Part shown: positions 37,255 to 48,695 of the stretch, piece by piece | Layout of the letters: the number at the start of each line of letters is the position of its first letter | How positions within the stretch are numbered: the stretch's first letter is position 1 | NCBI RefSeq assembly: GCF_900112675.1 | Contig: NZ_FOMQ01000005.1 | Span: 186,001-250,000, forward strand | Length of the DNA: 64,000 bases | DNA from: Paracidovorax konjaci | GTDB lineage: Bacteria; Pseudomonadota; Gammaproteobacteria; Burkholderiales; Burkholderiaceae_C | Direction: 5' to 3' | The notes under the pieces: model-generated | Databases searched by the model: none | The model's input: the letters and a program-made list of their open reading frames with translations, nothing else | Told to the model about the DNA's origin: nothing | Translations under genes and position numbers: made by a program

Positions 37255-39120
37255 ATGAACGCACCCACCATGCAAGGCCTCAACCTCCAGGCTCCCGCAT
37301 ACGTCAAGAACGCCCGACTGCTCGCCTGGGTGGCCGACATGGCCGCCCTCTGCAAGCCCGCCAGCATCCACTGGTGCGACGGTTCGCAGGAGGAATACGA
37401 CCGCTTCTGCCAGCAACTGGTGGATGCCGGCACCTTCAAGAAGCTCAACCCCGCCAAGCGCCCCGGCAGCTACCTCGCCTGGTCCGACCCGTCGGACGTG
37501 GCCCGCGTGGAAGACCGGACCTACATCTGCTCCGCCAACAAGGAAGACGCCGGCCCGACCAACAACTGGATGGCCCCGGCCGAGATGCGCGCCACGCTGC
37601 AGCCGCTGTTCGACGGCTGCATGAAGGGCCGCACGATGTATGTCGTGCCCTTCAGCATGGGCCCGCTGGGCTCGCCCATCGCGCACGTGGGCATCGAACT
37701 CTCCGACAGCCCCTACGTGGCCGTCAACATGAAGATCATGACCCGCATGGGCAAGGCCGTGTACGACGTGCTGGGCGTGGAAGGCGACTTCGTGCCCTGC
37801 GTGCACACTGTCGGCGCCCCGCTCGAAGCCGGGCAGCAGGACGTGTCCTGGCCCTGCAACAAGACCAAGTACATCGTGCACTACCCCGAGACACGCGAGA
37901 TCTGGTCGTACGGCTCGGGCTACGGCGGCAATGCGCTGCTGGGCAAGAAGTGCTTCGCGCTGCGCATCGCCTCTACCATGGGCCGCGACCAGGGCTGGCT
38001 GGCCGAGCACATGCTGATCCTGGGCGTCTCCAGCCCCGAGGGCAAGAAATACCACGTGGCTGCCGCCTTCCCGAGCGCCTGCGGCAAGACCAACTTCTCG
38101 ATGCTGGTCCCGCCCAAGGCCTTCGAAGGCTGGAAGGTCACCACCATCGGCGACGACATCGCCTGGATCAAGCCCCAGGCCGACGGCAGCCTGCGTGCCA
38201 TCAACCCCGAGGCCGGCTACTTCGGCGTGGCCCCCGGCACGAACTACCACACCAACCCCAATTGCATGGCCAGCCTGGACCGTGACGTGATCTTCACGAA
38301 CGTCGCGCTGACCGACGACGGCGACGTCTGGTGGGAAGGCATGGAAAAGGACACCGGCAAGCTGCCCGATCACCTGATCGACTGGCAGGGCAAGGACTGG
38401 ACGCCGCAGATCGCCAAGGAAACCGGCGCCAAGGCCGCGCACCCCAACGCCCGCTTCACCGTGGCCGCCACCAACAATCCCGCGCTCGACCCGGCCTGGG
38501 ACGATCCCAAGGGCGTGAAGATCGACGCCTTCATCTTCGGCGGCCGCCGCTCCACCACCGTGCCGCTGGTGACCGAGGCACGCAACTGGACCGAGGGCGT
38601 GTACATGGCCGCGACCATGGGCTCGGAAACCACCGCCGCCGCCTTCGGCGCCCAGGGCGTGGTGCGCCGCGATCCGTTCGCCATGCTGCCCTTCATGGGC
38701 TACAACATGAGCGACTACTTCCAGCACTGGCTGACGCTGGGCGAAAAAATCGCCGCTTCGGGGGCCACGCTGCCGCGCATCTACACCACCAACTGGTTCC
38801 GCAAGGACGAGGCCGGCAAGTTCGTCTGGCCCGGGTATGGCGAGAACATGCGCGTCCTGAAGTGGATGATCGACCGCATCGAAGGCCGTGCCGCCGGCCA
38901 GGAAACCGCTTTCGGCGTTGCGCCCCAGTACGGCGAGATCAACTGGACCGGCATGGATTTCTCGGGCGAACAGTTCAACACCGTGACCAGCATCGACAAG
39001 GCCGCCTGGGCCGATGAACTGAAGCTGCACGCTGCGCACTTCGACCAGCTGGCCTACCACCTGCCGGCCGAGATGCTCAAGACCAAGGCTGCGCTGGAAC
39101 AGCGCCTCGCCACGGCCTGA
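37255..39120 (+). CDS. pckG: Phosphoenolpyruvate carboxykinase (GTP)
   Basis: The 621-residue protein is the GTP-dependent type: P-loop [12 protein letters not shown], metal and substrate segments [11 protein letters not shown] and [12 protein letters not shown], and the reactive-cysteine P-loop context. It converts oxaloacetate to phosphoenolpyruvate, linking the TCA cycle (fed here by fumarate and malate from aromatic catabolism) to gluconeogenesis. Length is normal. It is monocistronic, followed by a strong terminator. Confidence 0.97.
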   Translation: MNAPTMQGLNLQAPAYVKNARLLAWVADMAALCKPASIHWCDGSQEEYDRFCQQLVDAGTFKKLNPAKRPGSYLAWSDPSDVARVEDRTYICSANKEDAGPTNNWMAPAEMRATLQPLFDGCMKGRTMYVVPFSMGPLGSPIAHVGIELSDSPYVAVNMKIMTRMGKAVYDVLGVEGDFVPCVHTVGAPLEAGQQDVSWPCNKTKYIVHYPETREIWSYGSGYGGNALLGKKCFALRIASTMGRDQGWLAEHMLILGVSSPEGKKYHVAAAFPSACGKTNFSMLVPPKAFEGWKVTTIGDDIAWIKPQADGSLRAINPEAGYFGVAPGTNYHTNPNCMASLDRDVIFTNVALTDDGDVWWEGMEKDTGKLPDHLIDWQGKDWTPQIAKETGAKAAHPNARFTVAATNNPALDPAWDDPKGVKIDAFIFGGRRSTTVPLVTEARNWTEGVYMAATMGSETTAAAFGAQGVVRRDPFAMLPFMGYNMSDYFQHWLTLGEKIAASGATLPRIYTTNWFRKDEAGKFVWPGYGENMRVLKWMIDRIEGRAAGQETAFGVAPQYGEINWTGMDFSGEQFNTVTSIDKAAWADELKLHAAHFDQLAYHLPAEMLKTKAALEQRLATA

Positions 39121-39162
39121 TCGGAACGCCGCGGCCTGCAGGGCTGCCATTGCCTTGCATCC

Positions 39163-39197
39163 AAAAGCCCGGGTTGCCCTGCAGCCCGGGCTTTTTT
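39163..39197 (+). terminator. Rho-independent terminator of pckG
   Basis: AAAAGCCCGGG pairs with CCCGGGCTTTTTT around an 11-nt loop. The A-rich left arm means it may also work on the opposite strand. Confidence 0.92.
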
Positions 39198-39233
39198 GCG
39201 TGGACGCCGACTGTCCGCAAAAGCCTTACGCGT

Positions 39234-39248
39234 TGACATTCATTCTCA
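39234..39248. promoter_or_regulatory. Candidate Fur box upstream of the RND pump genes
   Basis: TGACATT-C-ATTCTCA fits the 7-1-7 Fur pattern TGATAAT-N-ATTATCA at 11 of 14 positions. It lies about 80 bp upstream of the mdtA start in an AT-rich patch and overlaps a TTGACA hexamer. Suggestive only. Confidence 0.35.
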
Positions 39249-39327
39249 TCCAGAAGGTTGCTTTCGGATACAGTCGTCCGGCGCCGGCTCTTGCCCGGAG
39301 CCGCCTCTGCTGCGCAACCGGCACGAC

Positions 39328-40719
39328 ATGCGCTTGCGCCTTCCCGTTGCCGGGCTCCTCGCCCGCGGCCTCCTTTCGCAGCCGCCCTCCAGCGGCGACA
39401 TGGTTCACATGGCACCCCAGGATCCGCCCGCCGCTCCCGTTTCTTCTTCTACAGCGCCTGCGCGCACGGGCCGCCTGTGGCTGGCGCTGCTCGGCCTGCT
39501 CCTGCTGGGGGCGCTGGCCGGCTACGTGCTGCTGCGCCCCGGGGCCGCGCCCGAGGCGGGGCCGAACCCCTGGAGCGGCCCCATCCCCGTGCGCATGGTG
39601 GAGGTGCAACGCCGCGCGCTCACCGAGCAGATCAAGGCCGTGGGCACCGCCACCCCGCTGCAGAGCGTGGTGGTGCGCAGCCGCGTGGAAGGCACGCTTG
39701 CCCGGGTGCTGTTCCAGGAAGGCCAGGAGGTGCGCGCAGGCCAATGGCTCGCGGAAATCGACCCCGCGCCGTACCGCGTGCGGCTGGCCCAGGCCGAAGG
39801 CCAGTTACAGCAGATCCAGGCGCAGTTGCGCAACGCCGAGCGCGATCAGGTCCGCTACCGCACCCTGCTGGAGCAGGACTCCATCGCGCGCCAGCAGCTC
39901 GACGCGCAGGAGGCGCTGGTGGCGCAGTTGCGCGGCAGCCTGGCCTCGGCCCGGGCCCAGGCGGACGAGGCGCGGCTGCAGCTCTCCTACACGCGCATCG
40001 AGGCCCCCGTGGGTGGGCGCCTGGGCATCCGCCGGCTCGACGCGGGCAACCTGGTGGTGGCCGGCGACACGCAGGGCCTGGTGTCGATCGCGCAGACACG
40101 GCCGATCGCCGTGCTCTTCGCGGTGCCGGAGGCCCAGTTGTCCGCCATCCGCGCCAGCCAGCGCGACGGCCGCCGCCTGGCCGTACAGGTATGGGACCGT
40201 GCCGAGAAAACGCTGCTGGCCACGGGCCGCCTCACCACGCTCGACAACCAGATCGATGCCGCCACCGGCACGCTGCGCATGAAGGCCCAGTTCGACAATG
40301 CCGACGATGCGCTCTTTCCGCAGCAGTTCGTGAACGTGCGCCTGCAGGTGCGCACGCTCGGGGACGCGCTCGTGATCCCCGCCGACGCCGTGCAGCACGG
40401 CAGCCAGGGCCCCTACGTCTACAGCGTGCGGGAAGGCAAGGCGGTCCTGCGGCGCGTGGTGCTGGGCCCCGGCGATGGCGAATACGTGTCCGTGGAAGAA
40501 GGACTGGCACCGGGCGAGGCCGTGGTGCTGGAAGGCCTAGACCGCCTGCGCGAAGGCCGCGAGGTGGTGCGCGTGGTGGACGGCGAAGCACCGCAGACCG
40601 CCCTGCAACTGCAGCAGCGCCAACGCGCTCCGGCCGCCTCCACGGCACAAGGCAGCGCGTCGCTGCCGGGACCGGGCACCCCGGCCGTGCGCGCATCGGC
40701 GGCCGCCTCGGTCCGCTGA
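39328..40719 (+). CDS. mdtA: RND efflux membrane-fusion protein, MdtA type
   Basis: The 463-residue periplasmic adaptor has one N-terminal transmembrane anchor ([18 protein letters not shown]) and the biotinyl-lipoyl halves ([22 protein letters not shown]...[22 protein letters not shown]). A coiled-coil hairpin between them is rich in Gln and Arg. A beta-barrel and membrane-proximal domain follow. It joins the MdtBC transporter to an outer-membrane factor not encoded here. The start could also be the ATG at 39400. The gene is 13 bp upstream of mdtB. Confidence 0.9.
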   Translation: MRLRLPVAGLLARGLLSQPPSSGDMVHMAPQDPPAAPVSSSTAPARTGRLWLALLGLLLLGALAGYVLLRPGAAPEAGPNPWSGPIPVRMVEVQRRALTEQIKAVGTATPLQSVVVRSRVEGTLARVLFQEGQEVRAGQWLAEIDPAPYRVRLAQAEGQLQQIQAQLRNAERDQVRYRTLLEQDSIARQQLDAQEALVAQLRGSLASARAQADEARLQLSYTRIEAPVGGRLGIRRLDAGNLVVAGDTQGLVSIAQTRPIAVLFAVPEAQLSAIRASQRDGRRLAVQVWDRAEKTLLATGRLTTLDNQIDAATGTLRMKAQFDNADDALFPQQFVNVRLQVRTLGDALVIPADAVQHGSQGPYVYSVREGKAVLRRVVLGPGDGEYVSVEEGLAPGEAVVLEGLDRLREGREVVRVVDGEAPQTALQLQQRQRAPAASTAQGSASLPGPGTPAVRASAAASVR

Positions 40720-40732
40720 CACCCTGCCGCCC

Positions 40733-43700
40733 ATGAACCTGTCGCGCCCCTTCATCCTGCGGCCGGTGGCCACGCTGCTGCTCATGCTGGCCCTGCTGGC
40801 ATCGGGTGCCATTGCGTGGCGCATGCTGCCGGTGGCCGCGCTGCCGCAGGTGGACTATCCGGTCATCCAGGTCTTCACGTTCCAGCCGGGCGCGAGCGCC
40901 GACGTCACGGCACGTGCGATCACCGCGCCGCTGGAACGCCGGCTCGGGCAGATCGCCGGGCTCAAGCAGATGTCCTCCACCAGCGCGCACGGGGCGTCGG
41001 TGATCACGCTGCAGTTCATGCTCGACGCCCCGCTGGCCGTGGCGGAGCAGGATGTGCAATCGGCGCTCAACACCGCCGCCAACCTGCTGCCCGCCGATCT
41101 GCCGGCGCCGCCCATCTACCGCAAGGTGAACCCGGCCGATGCGCCGATCCTCACCCTGGCCATCACCTCGCCCAGCCTGCCGTTGCACGAGGTGCACGAC
41201 CTGGTCGAGACGCGCGTGGCGCAACGGCTCTCGCAAGTGTCGGGCGTGGGCCTGGTCAGCCTCGCCGGGGGGCAGCGGCCCGCCGTGCGGGTGCGTGCCA
41301 ATCCTTCCGCACTGGCCGCGCAGGGGCTGGGTATGGAAGACCTGCGCCGCGCCATCGCAGCCGCCAACACCAACCAGCCCAAAGGCAGCTTCGACGGCCC
41401 CTACCGCACCACGCTGCTGGACGCCAACGACCAGATCACCAGCCCCGAGGCCTACCGCCGCCTCATCGTGGCATGGCGTTCGCCGTCCGACAGCGCGGCC
41501 GCCGCACCCGCTGGCGCGACCCAGCCTGCAAGCCAGTCGCAGGCCGGCGCGCCCATCCGGCTCGGCGACGTGGCCACCGTGGAAACCGGGCCGGAAGACC
41601 GCTTCCTCGCCGCCTGGGCGGACCGCCAGCCGGCGGTGCTCGTCAACATCCAGCGCCAGCCCGGCGCGAACGTGATCGAGGTGGCGGACCGCGTGCGCGA
41701 ATTGCTGCCGCGCCTCACGGCCACCCTGCCCGCCGCCGTGGACGTGGCCGTGCTCACCGACCGCACGCAGAGCATCCGCGCTTCGGTGCGCGGCGTACAG
41801 CAGGAACTGGTCTTCGCCGTGCTGCTGGTCGTGGCCGTCACCTGGCTGTTCCTGCGCAGCCCCTCGGCCACCTTCATTCCCGCCGTGGTGGTGCCGATCT
41901 CGCTGGTCGGCACCTTCGGCGCCATGGTGCTGCTGGGCTTCTCGGTCAACAACCTGAGCCTCATGGCGCTCACCATCGCGACCGGCTTCGTGGTGGACGA
42001 CGCCATCGTCATGCTGGAGAACATCGCCCGCCACCGCGAGGCCGGCGAGCCGCCGCTGCGCGCGGCACTCAAGGGTGCGTCGGAGATCGGCTTCACGCTG
42101 GTGTCGCTCACCGTGTCGCTCGTGGCGGTGCTGATCCCGCTGCTGTTCATGCGCGACGTGGTGGGACGGCTGTTCCATGAATTCGCGCTCACGCTGGCCG
42201 TGGCGATCGGCCTGTCGCTGGTGGTGTCTCTCACGCTCACTCCGATGATGGCGGCGCGGCTGCTGCGCGCGCCGCATGCCGCCGCCCCCGGTGCGGGCGC
42301 CGCAGGCGGCTTCATGGTCCGCGCCCTCGCACGCTACGCCCGTGCCATCGACTGGGTGCTGGCCCACCAGCGGTTCACGCTGGCCGTGATGCTCGCCACG
42401 CTGGCGCTCACCGCGGGCCTGTATGCCGCCGTGCCGAAGGGCTTCTTCCCCGTGCAGGACAGCGGCGTGGTGCAGGTCGTGACCGAGGTGCCGCCCGGCA
42501 GTGCCTTCGCGGTGGTGGCGCAGCGCCAGCAGGCCCTGGCCGATGCCCTGCTGCAGGAAGCCGGGGTGGCCAGCCTGGCGTCGTTCATCGGGGTGGATGG
42601 CAGCAATGCCTCGCTCGCCAGCGGGCGCATGCTGCTCAACCTGCAGCCGCACGGGGAACGCGACAAGGCCGCAGCCCTGTTGGCGCGCCTGCGGGAGAGG
42701 GCTGCGCAGGTGCCTGGCATCCGTGCATGGTTCCAGCCGGTGCAGGAACTCTCCATCGAAGACCGCGTCAGCCGCACGCAATACCTCTTCACCCTCACCA
42801 CGCCCGATGCCCGGCTGCTGGACACCTGGGTGCCCCGCCTCGTGGAACGCCTGCAGGCGCGCCGCGAGCTGGCCGACGTCACCAGCGATTTACAGCAGCA
42901 GGGCCGCCAGGCGCACGTGGAGGTGGACCGCGACGCGGCCGCCCGCCTGGGCCTCACCGTGGCCGACGTGGCCACGGCCCTGCAGAACGCCTATGCCCAG
43001 CGGCAGGTGGCCACGCTCTTCACGCAGGCCAGCCAGTACCGCGTGGTGCTGGAGGTCGACCCGCGGCATGCGCGCGGGCTGGACGCGCTGCAGACCACCT
43101 ATGTCACCACGCCGGCGGGGCGGAGCGTGCCGCTGGCCACCATCGCGCGCGTGGTGCAGCAGCCCGCTCCGCTGCAGATCGCGCAGCAGGGCCAGTTCCC
43201 GGCCGCCACGGTGTCCTTCAACCTGGGCGCGCAGGCCTCGCTGGGCGCGGCCGTGCAGGCCATCGAGGCGGAAATCGCCGGCGCGGGCCTGCCGCCGCCG
43301 ATCGAGGTGCGCTTCCAGGGCGCGGCCGAGGCGTTTCGCGCGTCGCTGTCGAACACGCTCTGGCTCATCCTCGCGGCGGTGGTCACGATGTACATCGTGC
43401 TGGGCGTGCTCTACGAGAGCGCCATCCACCCGGTCACCATCCTCTCCACGCTGCCCTCGGCCGCCGTGGGCGCGCTGCTGGCGCTGCTGGCCACCGGACG
43501 GCCGCTCGACATGGTGGCCGTGATCGGCATCGTGCTGCTCATCGGCCTCGTCAAGAAGAACGGGATCATGATGGTGGACTTCGCGCTCGATGCGCAGCGC
43601 CGCCTGGGGCTGTCGGCGCACGAAGCGATCCGCCGAGCCGCCCTGCTGCGGCTGCGGCCGATCCTGATGACCACGCTGGCCGCGCTGGTCGGCGCGCTGC

Positions 43701-43870
43701 CCCTCATGTTCGCGGGCGGCTCGGGCGCCGAGCTGCGCCAGCCCCTGGGCATCGTGATGGTGGGTGGGCTGATCGTGAGCCAGGTGCTCACCCTCTTCAC
43801 CACGCCCGTGGTCTACCTGTTCTTCGACCGGCTCGGGCCGCGGCGCCTGCGGGAGGCGCGCCAGCCATGA
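40733..43870 (+). CDS. mdtB: RND efflux transporter subunit MdtB
   Basis: The 1045-residue inner-membrane protein has the RND start ([21 protein letters not shown]), the porter-domain segment [10 protein letters not shown] and the proton-relay helix [13 protein letters not shown]. The end helices read [17 protein letters not shown] and [17 protein letters not shown]. Pairing with a second full RND gene directly behind identifies the MdtB-MdtC type, which forms a heterotrimer. Such pumps export bile salts, novobiocin and, in E. coli, contribute to siderophore export. Confidence 0.93.
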   Translation: MNLSRPFILRPVATLLLMLALLASGAIAWRMLPVAALPQVDYPVIQVFTFQPGASADVTARAITAPLERRLGQIAGLKQMSSTSAHGASVITLQFMLDAPLAVAEQDVQSALNTAANLLPADLPAPPIYRKVNPADAPILTLAITSPSLPLHEVHDLVETRVAQRLSQVSGVGLVSLAGGQRPAVRVRANPSALAAQGLGMEDLRRAIAAANTNQPKGSFDGPYRTTLLDANDQITSPEAYRRLIVAWRSPSDSAAAAPAGATQPASQSQAGAPIRLGDVATVETGPEDRFLAAWADRQPAVLVNIQRQPGANVIEVADRVRELLPRLTATLPAAVDVAVLTDRTQSIRASVRGVQQELVFAVLLVVAVTWLFLRSPSATFIPAVVVPISLVGTFGAMVLLGFSVNNLSLMALTIATGFVVDDAIVMLENIARHREAGEPPLRAALKGASEIGFTLVSLTVSLVAVLIPLLFMRDVVGRLFHEFALTLAVAIGLSLVVSLTLTPMMAARLLRAPHAAAPGAGAAGGFMVRALARYARAIDWVLAHQRFTLAVMLATLALTAGLYAAVPKGFFPVQDSGVVQVVTEVPPGSAFAVVAQRQQALADALLQEAGVASLASFIGVDGSNASLASGRMLLNLQPHGERDKAAALLARLRERAAQVPGIRAWFQPVQELSIEDRVSRTQYLFTLTTPDARLLDTWVPRLVERLQARRELADVTSDLQQQGRQAHVEVDRDAAARLGLTVADVATALQNAYAQRQVATLFTQASQYRVVLEVDPRHARGLDALQTTYVTTPAGRSVPLATIARVVQQPAPLQIAQQGQFPAATVSFNLGAQASLGAAVQAIEAEIAGAGLPPPIEVRFQGAAEAFRASLSNTLWLILAAVVTMYIVLGVLYESAIHPVTILSTLPSAAVGALLALLATGRPLDMVAVIGIVLLIGLVKKNGIMMVDFALDAQRRLGLSAHEAIRRAALLRLRPILMTTLAALVGALPLMFAGGSGAELRQPLGIVMVGGLIVSQVLTLFTTPVVYLFFDRLGPRRLREARQP

Positions 43871-46800
43871 ACGGCCTCGTGCGGCTGTGCGTGCGGCGCC
43901 CGGTCGGCACGGTGCTGCTGGCCTGCGCCCTGGTGCTGCTGGGCCTGCTCGCCTGGCGCCTGCTGCCCGTGGCGGCGTTGCCGCAGGTGGACTACCCCGT
44001 CATCCGCGTGAGCGCCAGCCTGCCGGGCGGCAGCCCGGAGACCATGGCCGCGACGGTGGCCGCGCCGCTGGAGCGAGCGCTCGGCGCCATCGCCGGCGTG
44101 ACGGCGATTTCCTCGAACAGCTTCCAGGGATCGACCGACGTGAAGCTGGAGTTCGACATCGGCCGCGACCTCGATGCCGCGGCGCGCGACGTGCAGGCCG
44201 CCATCAATGCCGTGCGCGCGCAACTGCCCCCCGGCATGAAGGGCAACCCCACCTTCCGCAAGATCCAGGCGGCGCAGCGCCCCGTGGTGGTGCTGGCGCT
44301 GTCGTCTCCCGAATTGCCTTCGGCAGCGCTCTACGACGCGGCCTCCACCATCCTGGCGCAGAAACTCGCGCAGGTCCCGGGCGTGTCCGACGTGTCCGTC
44401 GGCGGCGCGTCGCTGCCGGCCGTACGGGTGCAGCTGGACCCGGGCGCGCTCGCGCACCAGGGGCTCGCGCTGGACGATGTGCGCACGGCCATCGCGCGCA
44501 GCACCACCGTGCAGCCGCTCGGCGCCGTGGACGACGGCACCCGGCAGTGGCCGCTGTCGATGGCGTCGCCGCCCGCGCGGGCCAGCGACTTCGCGCCACT
44601 CATCGTGCGCTGGCAGGACGGTGCGGCCGTTCATCTGTCCGACGTGGCGCGCGTGACCGATTCCACGGAAAACCGCTACAGCAGCGGGTTCCACAACGAA
44701 CGCGATGCCGTGATCCTGCAGGTGCGCAGGCAGCCGGGCGCGAACATCGTCGCCACCGTGGACGCGGTGCGCGCGCAATTGCCCTACCTGCGCACGCTCG
44801 TGCCGGCCAGCGCGCGGCTGGAGGTGGTGGTGGAACGATCGCAGGGCATCCGGGCCACGCTACGCGAAGCGCATTTCACGCTGCTGCTGTCGGTGGGGCT
44901 GGTGGTGGCGGTGGTGGCCGCTTTCCTCGGCCGGCTGCGCACGGCGCTCATTCCCGTGGTGGCGATTCCCGTGTCGCTCATCGGCACCTTCGCCGCCATG
45001 CACTGGGCGGGCTTCTCGCTCAACAACCTGTCGCTGATGGCGCTCATCGTGGCAGCGGGGCTGGTGGTGGACGATGCCATCGTGGTGCTGGAGAACGTGG
45101 AGCGGCACATCGAACGCGGCCTCTCGCCCCTGCGCGCGGCACTGCGCGGCACGCAGGAAGTCGGCTTCACGCTCGTGGCGATGACGCTGGCGCTGGTGGT
45201 GGTGTTCGTGGCCGTGCTGTTCATGGGCGGCATGGTGCAACGGCTCTTTCGGGAGTTCTCCCTCACCCTGGCCGCCGCCATGCTGATCTCGCTGGGCGTG
45301 TCGGTCACCGTCACGCCGGTGCTGTGCGCCTGGGGGCTGCGCGCGCAGCGGCAGGCCCCGGCGGCAGGCACTTCCGCAGGCCGGATCGCCCGGATCGGTA
45401 CGCTGGCGATGGCCATGCTGGGCGATCTGCGGCGCACCTATGAGCGCAGCCTGGGATGGGCACTGGCGCATCCCGTGGTGGTGCTGGTTGCCTTCGCAGG
45501 CGTGATCGCTGTCAACGTATGGCTGTACCAGTCACTGCCCAAGATCCTCCTGCCGCGGCAGGACACCGGCATCGTGCATGCATTCATCCGCGGCGACGAC
45601 GGCTTCTCGTTCCAGGTCATGCAGCCGAAGATCGAGGCCTACCGCCGGCTGATTCTCGCCGATCCGGCGGTGGCGCACGTGGCCGGCACCAGCGGTGGCA
45701 GCGGCAGCGTGGCCAACAGCTTTCTCATCGTGGGCCTCAAGCCGCTGGACGAGCGTGGCGGGGAGCCGACCCAGGCCGTCATCGACCGGCTGCGGCGGAC
45801 CGCGCCTGCCGTGCCGGGCGGCGTGCTGAGCCCCAGCATCGAACAGGACATCCAGATCGGCAGCCTGTCGTTCGGCGAGGCCGATACCGCCGTCATCCTG
45901 CGGTCGGGCGAAGCCGGCCCGCTGCGGACCTGGGCCCGCAAGATCTCCCAGGCCATGGGCGAGGCCCCGGAGTTCACCGATGTGCAGGCCGTGAGCGAAG
46001 GCGGCGCCCAGCAGGTGGTGGTGGACATCGACCGCGAGGCCGCCCGGCGCCTGGGCGTGGACATGGACACCGTGGCCACCGTGCTCAACAACTCGTTCTC
46101 GCAGCGGCAGGTGGCGACCCTCTATGACCGGCTCAACCAGTACCGGGTGGTCATGGAGCTGGACCCGCGATTCACCGCCCAGCCGGAATCGCTCGCGCAG
46201 GTGCAGGTGCGCTCCTCGCGCGGAGAGCGCGTGCCGCTCACGGCCTTCGCCACCTGGCGCTACGGGTTGGCGGACGACCAGGTCTGGCACGACGGACTCT
46301 TCGCGGCCATGTACATCGGCTACAGCCTGGCCCCCGGTGTCACGCAAGAGCAGGGGAAGCAGGCGCTGGATGCCCTGCTGGCACGCGCCATGCTCCCGGC
46401 TTCGGTGCATGTCGCGCCGACCGGCGAGGATGCGGCGCGCACGCGGGCCGTGCGCTCCCAGCCCTGGCTGATCCTGGGCGTGGTGCTGGCGGTGTACCTG
46501 GTGCTGGGCATGCTGTACGAGAGCGCGCTGCACCCGCTCACCATCCTCTCGACCGTGCCGCCCGCCGGCATCGGCGCGCTCGCGGCGCTTTGGCTGACCG
46601 GCACGCCCTTCAGCCTCATGGCGCTGCTGGGCCTGTTCTTGCTCATCGGCATCGTGATGAAGAACGCCATCCTGATGATCGACTTCGCCCTGGCAGCGCA
46701 ACGGCGCGACGGCCTGGCACCGCGCGACGCGATCCGGCAGGCGGCGGTGCTGCGGTTGCGCCCCATCCTCATGACCAACCTTGCCGGCCTGCTGGGCGCA

Positions 46801-46992
46801 CTGCCGCTGGTGCTGGGCAGCGGCGAAGGCTCCGAACTCCGCCGGCCCCTGGGGTGGGCCATCGTGGGGGGCCTGGCCGCCAGCCAGTGGCTCACGCTCT
46901 ACACCACGCCGGTGATCTACCAGGGACTGGAGCGGTGGCGCGAACGGTGGCTGGGCCCCCGCAATGCCCCGGTTGCCGCGCACGGGGGATGA
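43867..46992 (+). CDS. mdtC: RND efflux transporter subunit MdtC
   Basis: The 1041-residue protein overlaps the mdtB stop by 4 nt (ATGA), so translation is coupled. It has the same RND layout: helix 1 at the N-terminus, [31 protein letters not shown] and [17 protein letters not shown]. Together with MdtB it forms the transporter of a tripartite pump. No outer-membrane factor gene follows; a generic TolC-like protein is presumably used. Confidence 0.93.
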   Translation: MNGLVRLCVRRPVGTVLLACALVLLGLLAWRLLPVAALPQVDYPVIRVSASLPGGSPETMAATVAAPLERALGAIAGVTAISSNSFQGSTDVKLEFDIGRDLDAAARDVQAAINAVRAQLPPGMKGNPTFRKIQAAQRPVVVLALSSPELPSAALYDAASTILAQKLAQVPGVSDVSVGGASLPAVRVQLDPGALAHQGLALDDVRTAIARSTTVQPLGAVDDGTRQWPLSMASPPARASDFAPLIVRWQDGAAVHLSDVARVTDSTENRYSSGFHNERDAVILQVRRQPGANIVATVDAVRAQLPYLRTLVPASARLEVVVERSQGIRATLREAHFTLLLSVGLVVAVVAAFLGRLRTALIPVVAIPVSLIGTFAAMHWAGFSLNNLSLMALIVAAGLVVDDAIVVLENVERHIERGLSPLRAALRGTQEVGFTLVAMTLALVVVFVAVLFMGGMVQRLFREFSLTLAAAMLISLGVSVTVTPVLCAWGLRAQRQAPAAGTSAGRIARIGTLAMAMLGDLRRTYERSLGWALAHPVVVLVAFAGVIAVNVWLYQSLPKILLPRQDTGIVHAFIRGDDGFSFQVMQPKIEAYRRLILADPAVAHVAGTSGGSGSVANSFLIVGLKPLDERGGEPTQAVIDRLRRTAPAVPGGVLSPSIEQDIQIGSLSFGEADTAVILRSGEAGPLRTWARKISQAMGEAPEFTDVQAVSEGGAQQVVVDIDREAARRLGVDMDTVATVLNNSFSQRQVATLYDRLNQYRVVMELDPRFTAQPESLAQVQVRSSRGERVPLTAFATWRYGLADDQVWHDGLFAAMYIGYSLAPGVTQEQGKQALDALLARAMLPASVHVAPTGEDAARTRAVRSQPWLILGVVLAVYLVLGMLYESALHPLTILSTVPPAGIGALAALWLTGTPFSLMALLGLFLLIGIVMKNAILMIDFALAAQRRDGLAPRDAIRQAAVLRLRPILMTNLAGLLGALPLVLGSGEGSELRRPLGWAIVGGLAASQWLTLYTTPVIYQGLERWRERWLGPRNAPVAAHGG

Positions 46993-47039
46993 CCGGCTCT
47001 CTCGCAACCCCATCGCGAATGCGGCGGCAGCAGCCCATG

Positions 47040-47066
47040 AAAAAAGGCGCCCTGCAAGGGCGCCTT
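47040..47066 (-). terminator. Rho-independent terminator of the 47135 gene
   Basis: A perfect 10-bp stem AAGGCGCCCT-GCA-AGGGCGCCTT. Read on the minus strand it is followed by a run of T, so it serves the gene ending at 47135; on the plus strand no T-run extends beyond the stem, so it would stop mdtC poorly. Confidence 0.85.
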
Positions 47067-47134
47067 CGAAGCGAACGCTGAAGCGGCTGTACTATGCGCC
47101 CGGCCCTGCCGTGGCGCCGTAACCGCAGTGCGGA

Positions 47135-47566
47135 TCAGTAGTAGCGGCGGATGTTGTCCACGGCGATGCCATTCATGGCGCGGCTCAGGTCGGCCATGAT
47201 GCGGGCGTCGTACAGGGCCGCATTCCAGGTCTTTTCGTCTTCGGCTTCACGGCGGCGGGCTTCCTTCCAGGCCTGGAAACCTGCGCGCAGCGCAGCGGCG
47301 GTGCGGCGGACGGGGCCGGCCAGCAGGGCCAGGGCTGCGAAGGCGATCAGCCAGAGCACCATCCAGGCGGCAAGCGCATGGCCTTCGCCCCAGGTGTCGA
47401 GCACCTGGTTGGCCACCACCAGCACGGCGGCGACAACGGCAGCCAGCAGCAGGGAGGAGGCACCGCGGGCGCCGTCGAAGGCGTTCTTCAGCGTGGAAGC
47501 GGCCTGTTCGGCACGTGCCACGCCAGCATGTTCGGTACGGTAGTCGATGTGTACAAAGTTCGTCAT
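47135..47566 (-). CDS. Hypothetical membrane protein with two transmembrane helices
   Basis: The 143-residue protein starts MTNFVHIDYRTEHAG after an AAGGGT site. A polar N-terminus of about 35 residues is followed by two hydrophobic helices (SLLLAAVVAAVLVVANQVL; MVLWLIAFAALALLAGPV). A charged helical C-terminus (AWKEARRREAEDEKTW) ends in DNIRRYY. I do not recognise a function. It has its own terminator and is divergent from a LysR gene. Confidence 0.8.
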   Translation of the reverse strand: MTNFVHIDYRTEHAGVARAEQAASTLKNAFDGARGASSLLLAAVVAAVLVVANQVLDTWGEGHALAAWMVLWLIAFAALALLAGPVRRTAAALRAGFQAWKEARRREAEDEKTWNAALYDARIMADLSRAMNGIAVDNIRRYY

Positions 47567-47627
47567 GATGTAAGACCCTTTCAGTCGCTTGTGGCGAAGT
47601 TGCCGGGCGAATGCAGGTATCTTAGGG

Positions 47628-47685
47628 TTTACCCCATGGTTGTTCCACTTTATATTTTGAATCCCAGACATTCATCACTGTGATG
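47628..47685 (+). promoter_or_regulatory. LysR promoter with a 13-bp palindrome
   Basis: TTTACC (47628-47633) and TATATT (47651-47656) are 17 bp apart and make a good sigma-70 promoter for the LysR gene at 47694. CATCAC-T-GTGATG (47673-47685) is a perfect palindrome between the promoter and the start codon, placed for autoregulation. Confidence 0.5.
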
Positions 47686-47693
47686 GCTGAGGC

Positions 47694-48695
47694 ATGCAAC
47701 CCATCAATTTCCGCTCGCTCGACCTGAACCTGCTGCGCGTCTTCGATGAGGTCATGGCAGAACGCAACCTGACCCGTGCGGCCGAGAAGCTGGCATTGAC
47801 CCAGCCGGCGGTGAGCAACGCCCTGCGGCGGCTGCGCGAGGTGCTGGGCGACGATCTCGTGGTGCGCAAGGGCCAGGGCGTGGAGCCCACGCCGCGCGCG
47901 CTGGCCCTGTGGCCTCCGGTCCGGCAGGCCCTGGCCCAGTTGCAGCAGTCGCTGGCGCCGGGCGCGTTCGATCCGGCATCCGCCAATTCCACCTTCGTGC
48001 TCGCGATGGCCGATGCCACGGGCGCCACGCTGATTCCGCCGCTGGTGGAGATCGTGGAGCGCGAGGCGCCCGGCGTCTCGCTGCGCGTGGTGCCGCTCAC
48101 CACGCGGGACCCGCGTGGCCTGCTGGACGACGACTCCACCGACATGGCCGTGGGCTACTTTCCCGCCGTCATGGCCGACCTGACCGCGCGCGCGCAGACC
48201 GACAGCGTGATCGCGCACGAGAGCCTGCGGCTCTATGACGGCGAGTACGTGTGCGTGATGCGGCAGGACCACCCCCTGGCCCGGGAGCCGCTGACGCTGG
48301 ACCAATACTGCGCCGCCCGCCATCTGCTGGTGAGTTTCTCGGGCAAGCCGTATGGCTTCATCGACGAAGCGCTCACCGCGCTCGGGCGCGAACGGCGCAT
48401 CGTGCTCACGGTGAACCAGTTCTTCACGGCCGGCCGCGTGGTGGCGACCACCGACCTGCTCACCGTGCTTCCGCGCCATTTCGTGGGCGTGGCCAGCCTG
48501 GGCGGGGAACTGGTCTGGCGCCCTCTTCCCATGCCGCTGCCCACCGTGCATGTGGATGCGCTCTGGCACCGCCGCCGACGCCATGATGCCGCCCACCGCT
48601 GGCTGCGGGATGCCATGGCCCGATCGGCCCTGCACACGGCGGCGCAGCCGCCGGCAGCGCGGGCACGCCCGGCACCGGACAATCCGGGCACATGA
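47694..48695 (+). CDS. LysR-family transcriptional regulator
   Basis: The 333-residue protein has a NahR/NodD-like HTH (LTRAAEKLALTQPAVSNALRRLREVLGDDLVVR) and a LysR effector domain with a long Ala/Pro-rich C-terminal tail. Its stop overlaps the metallophosphoesterase start by 4 nt (ATGA). The divergent gene is a small membrane protein. No catabolic target is adjacent, so its regulon is unknown. Confidence 0.9.
   Translation: MQPINFRSLDLNLLRVFDEVMAERNLTRAAEKLALTQPAVSNALRRLREVLGDDLVVRKGQGVEPTPRALALWPPVRQALAQLQQSLAPGAFDPASANSTFVLAMADATGATLIPPLVEIVEREAPGVSLRVVPLTTRDPRGLLDDDSTDMAVGYFPAVMADLTARAQTDSVIAHESLRLYDGEYVCVMRQDHPLAREPLTLDQYCAARHLLVSFSGKPYGFIDEALTALGRERRIVLTVNQFFTAGRVVATTDLLTVLPRHFVGVASLGGELVWRPLPMPLPTVHVDALWHRRRRHDAAHRWLRDAMARSALHTAAQPPAARARPAPDNPGT

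Noticed and set aside
37069-39150. 693-codon open frame antisense to pckG
   Set aside because: It is a high-GC shadow: the protein is a His/Gly/Val-rich string with no domain, while the plus strand encodes complete PckG.
39233-39272. TTGACA as a -35 for mdtA
   Set aside because: No acceptable -10 is found 16-18 bp downstream; the nearest AT-rich hexamer is 28 bp away.
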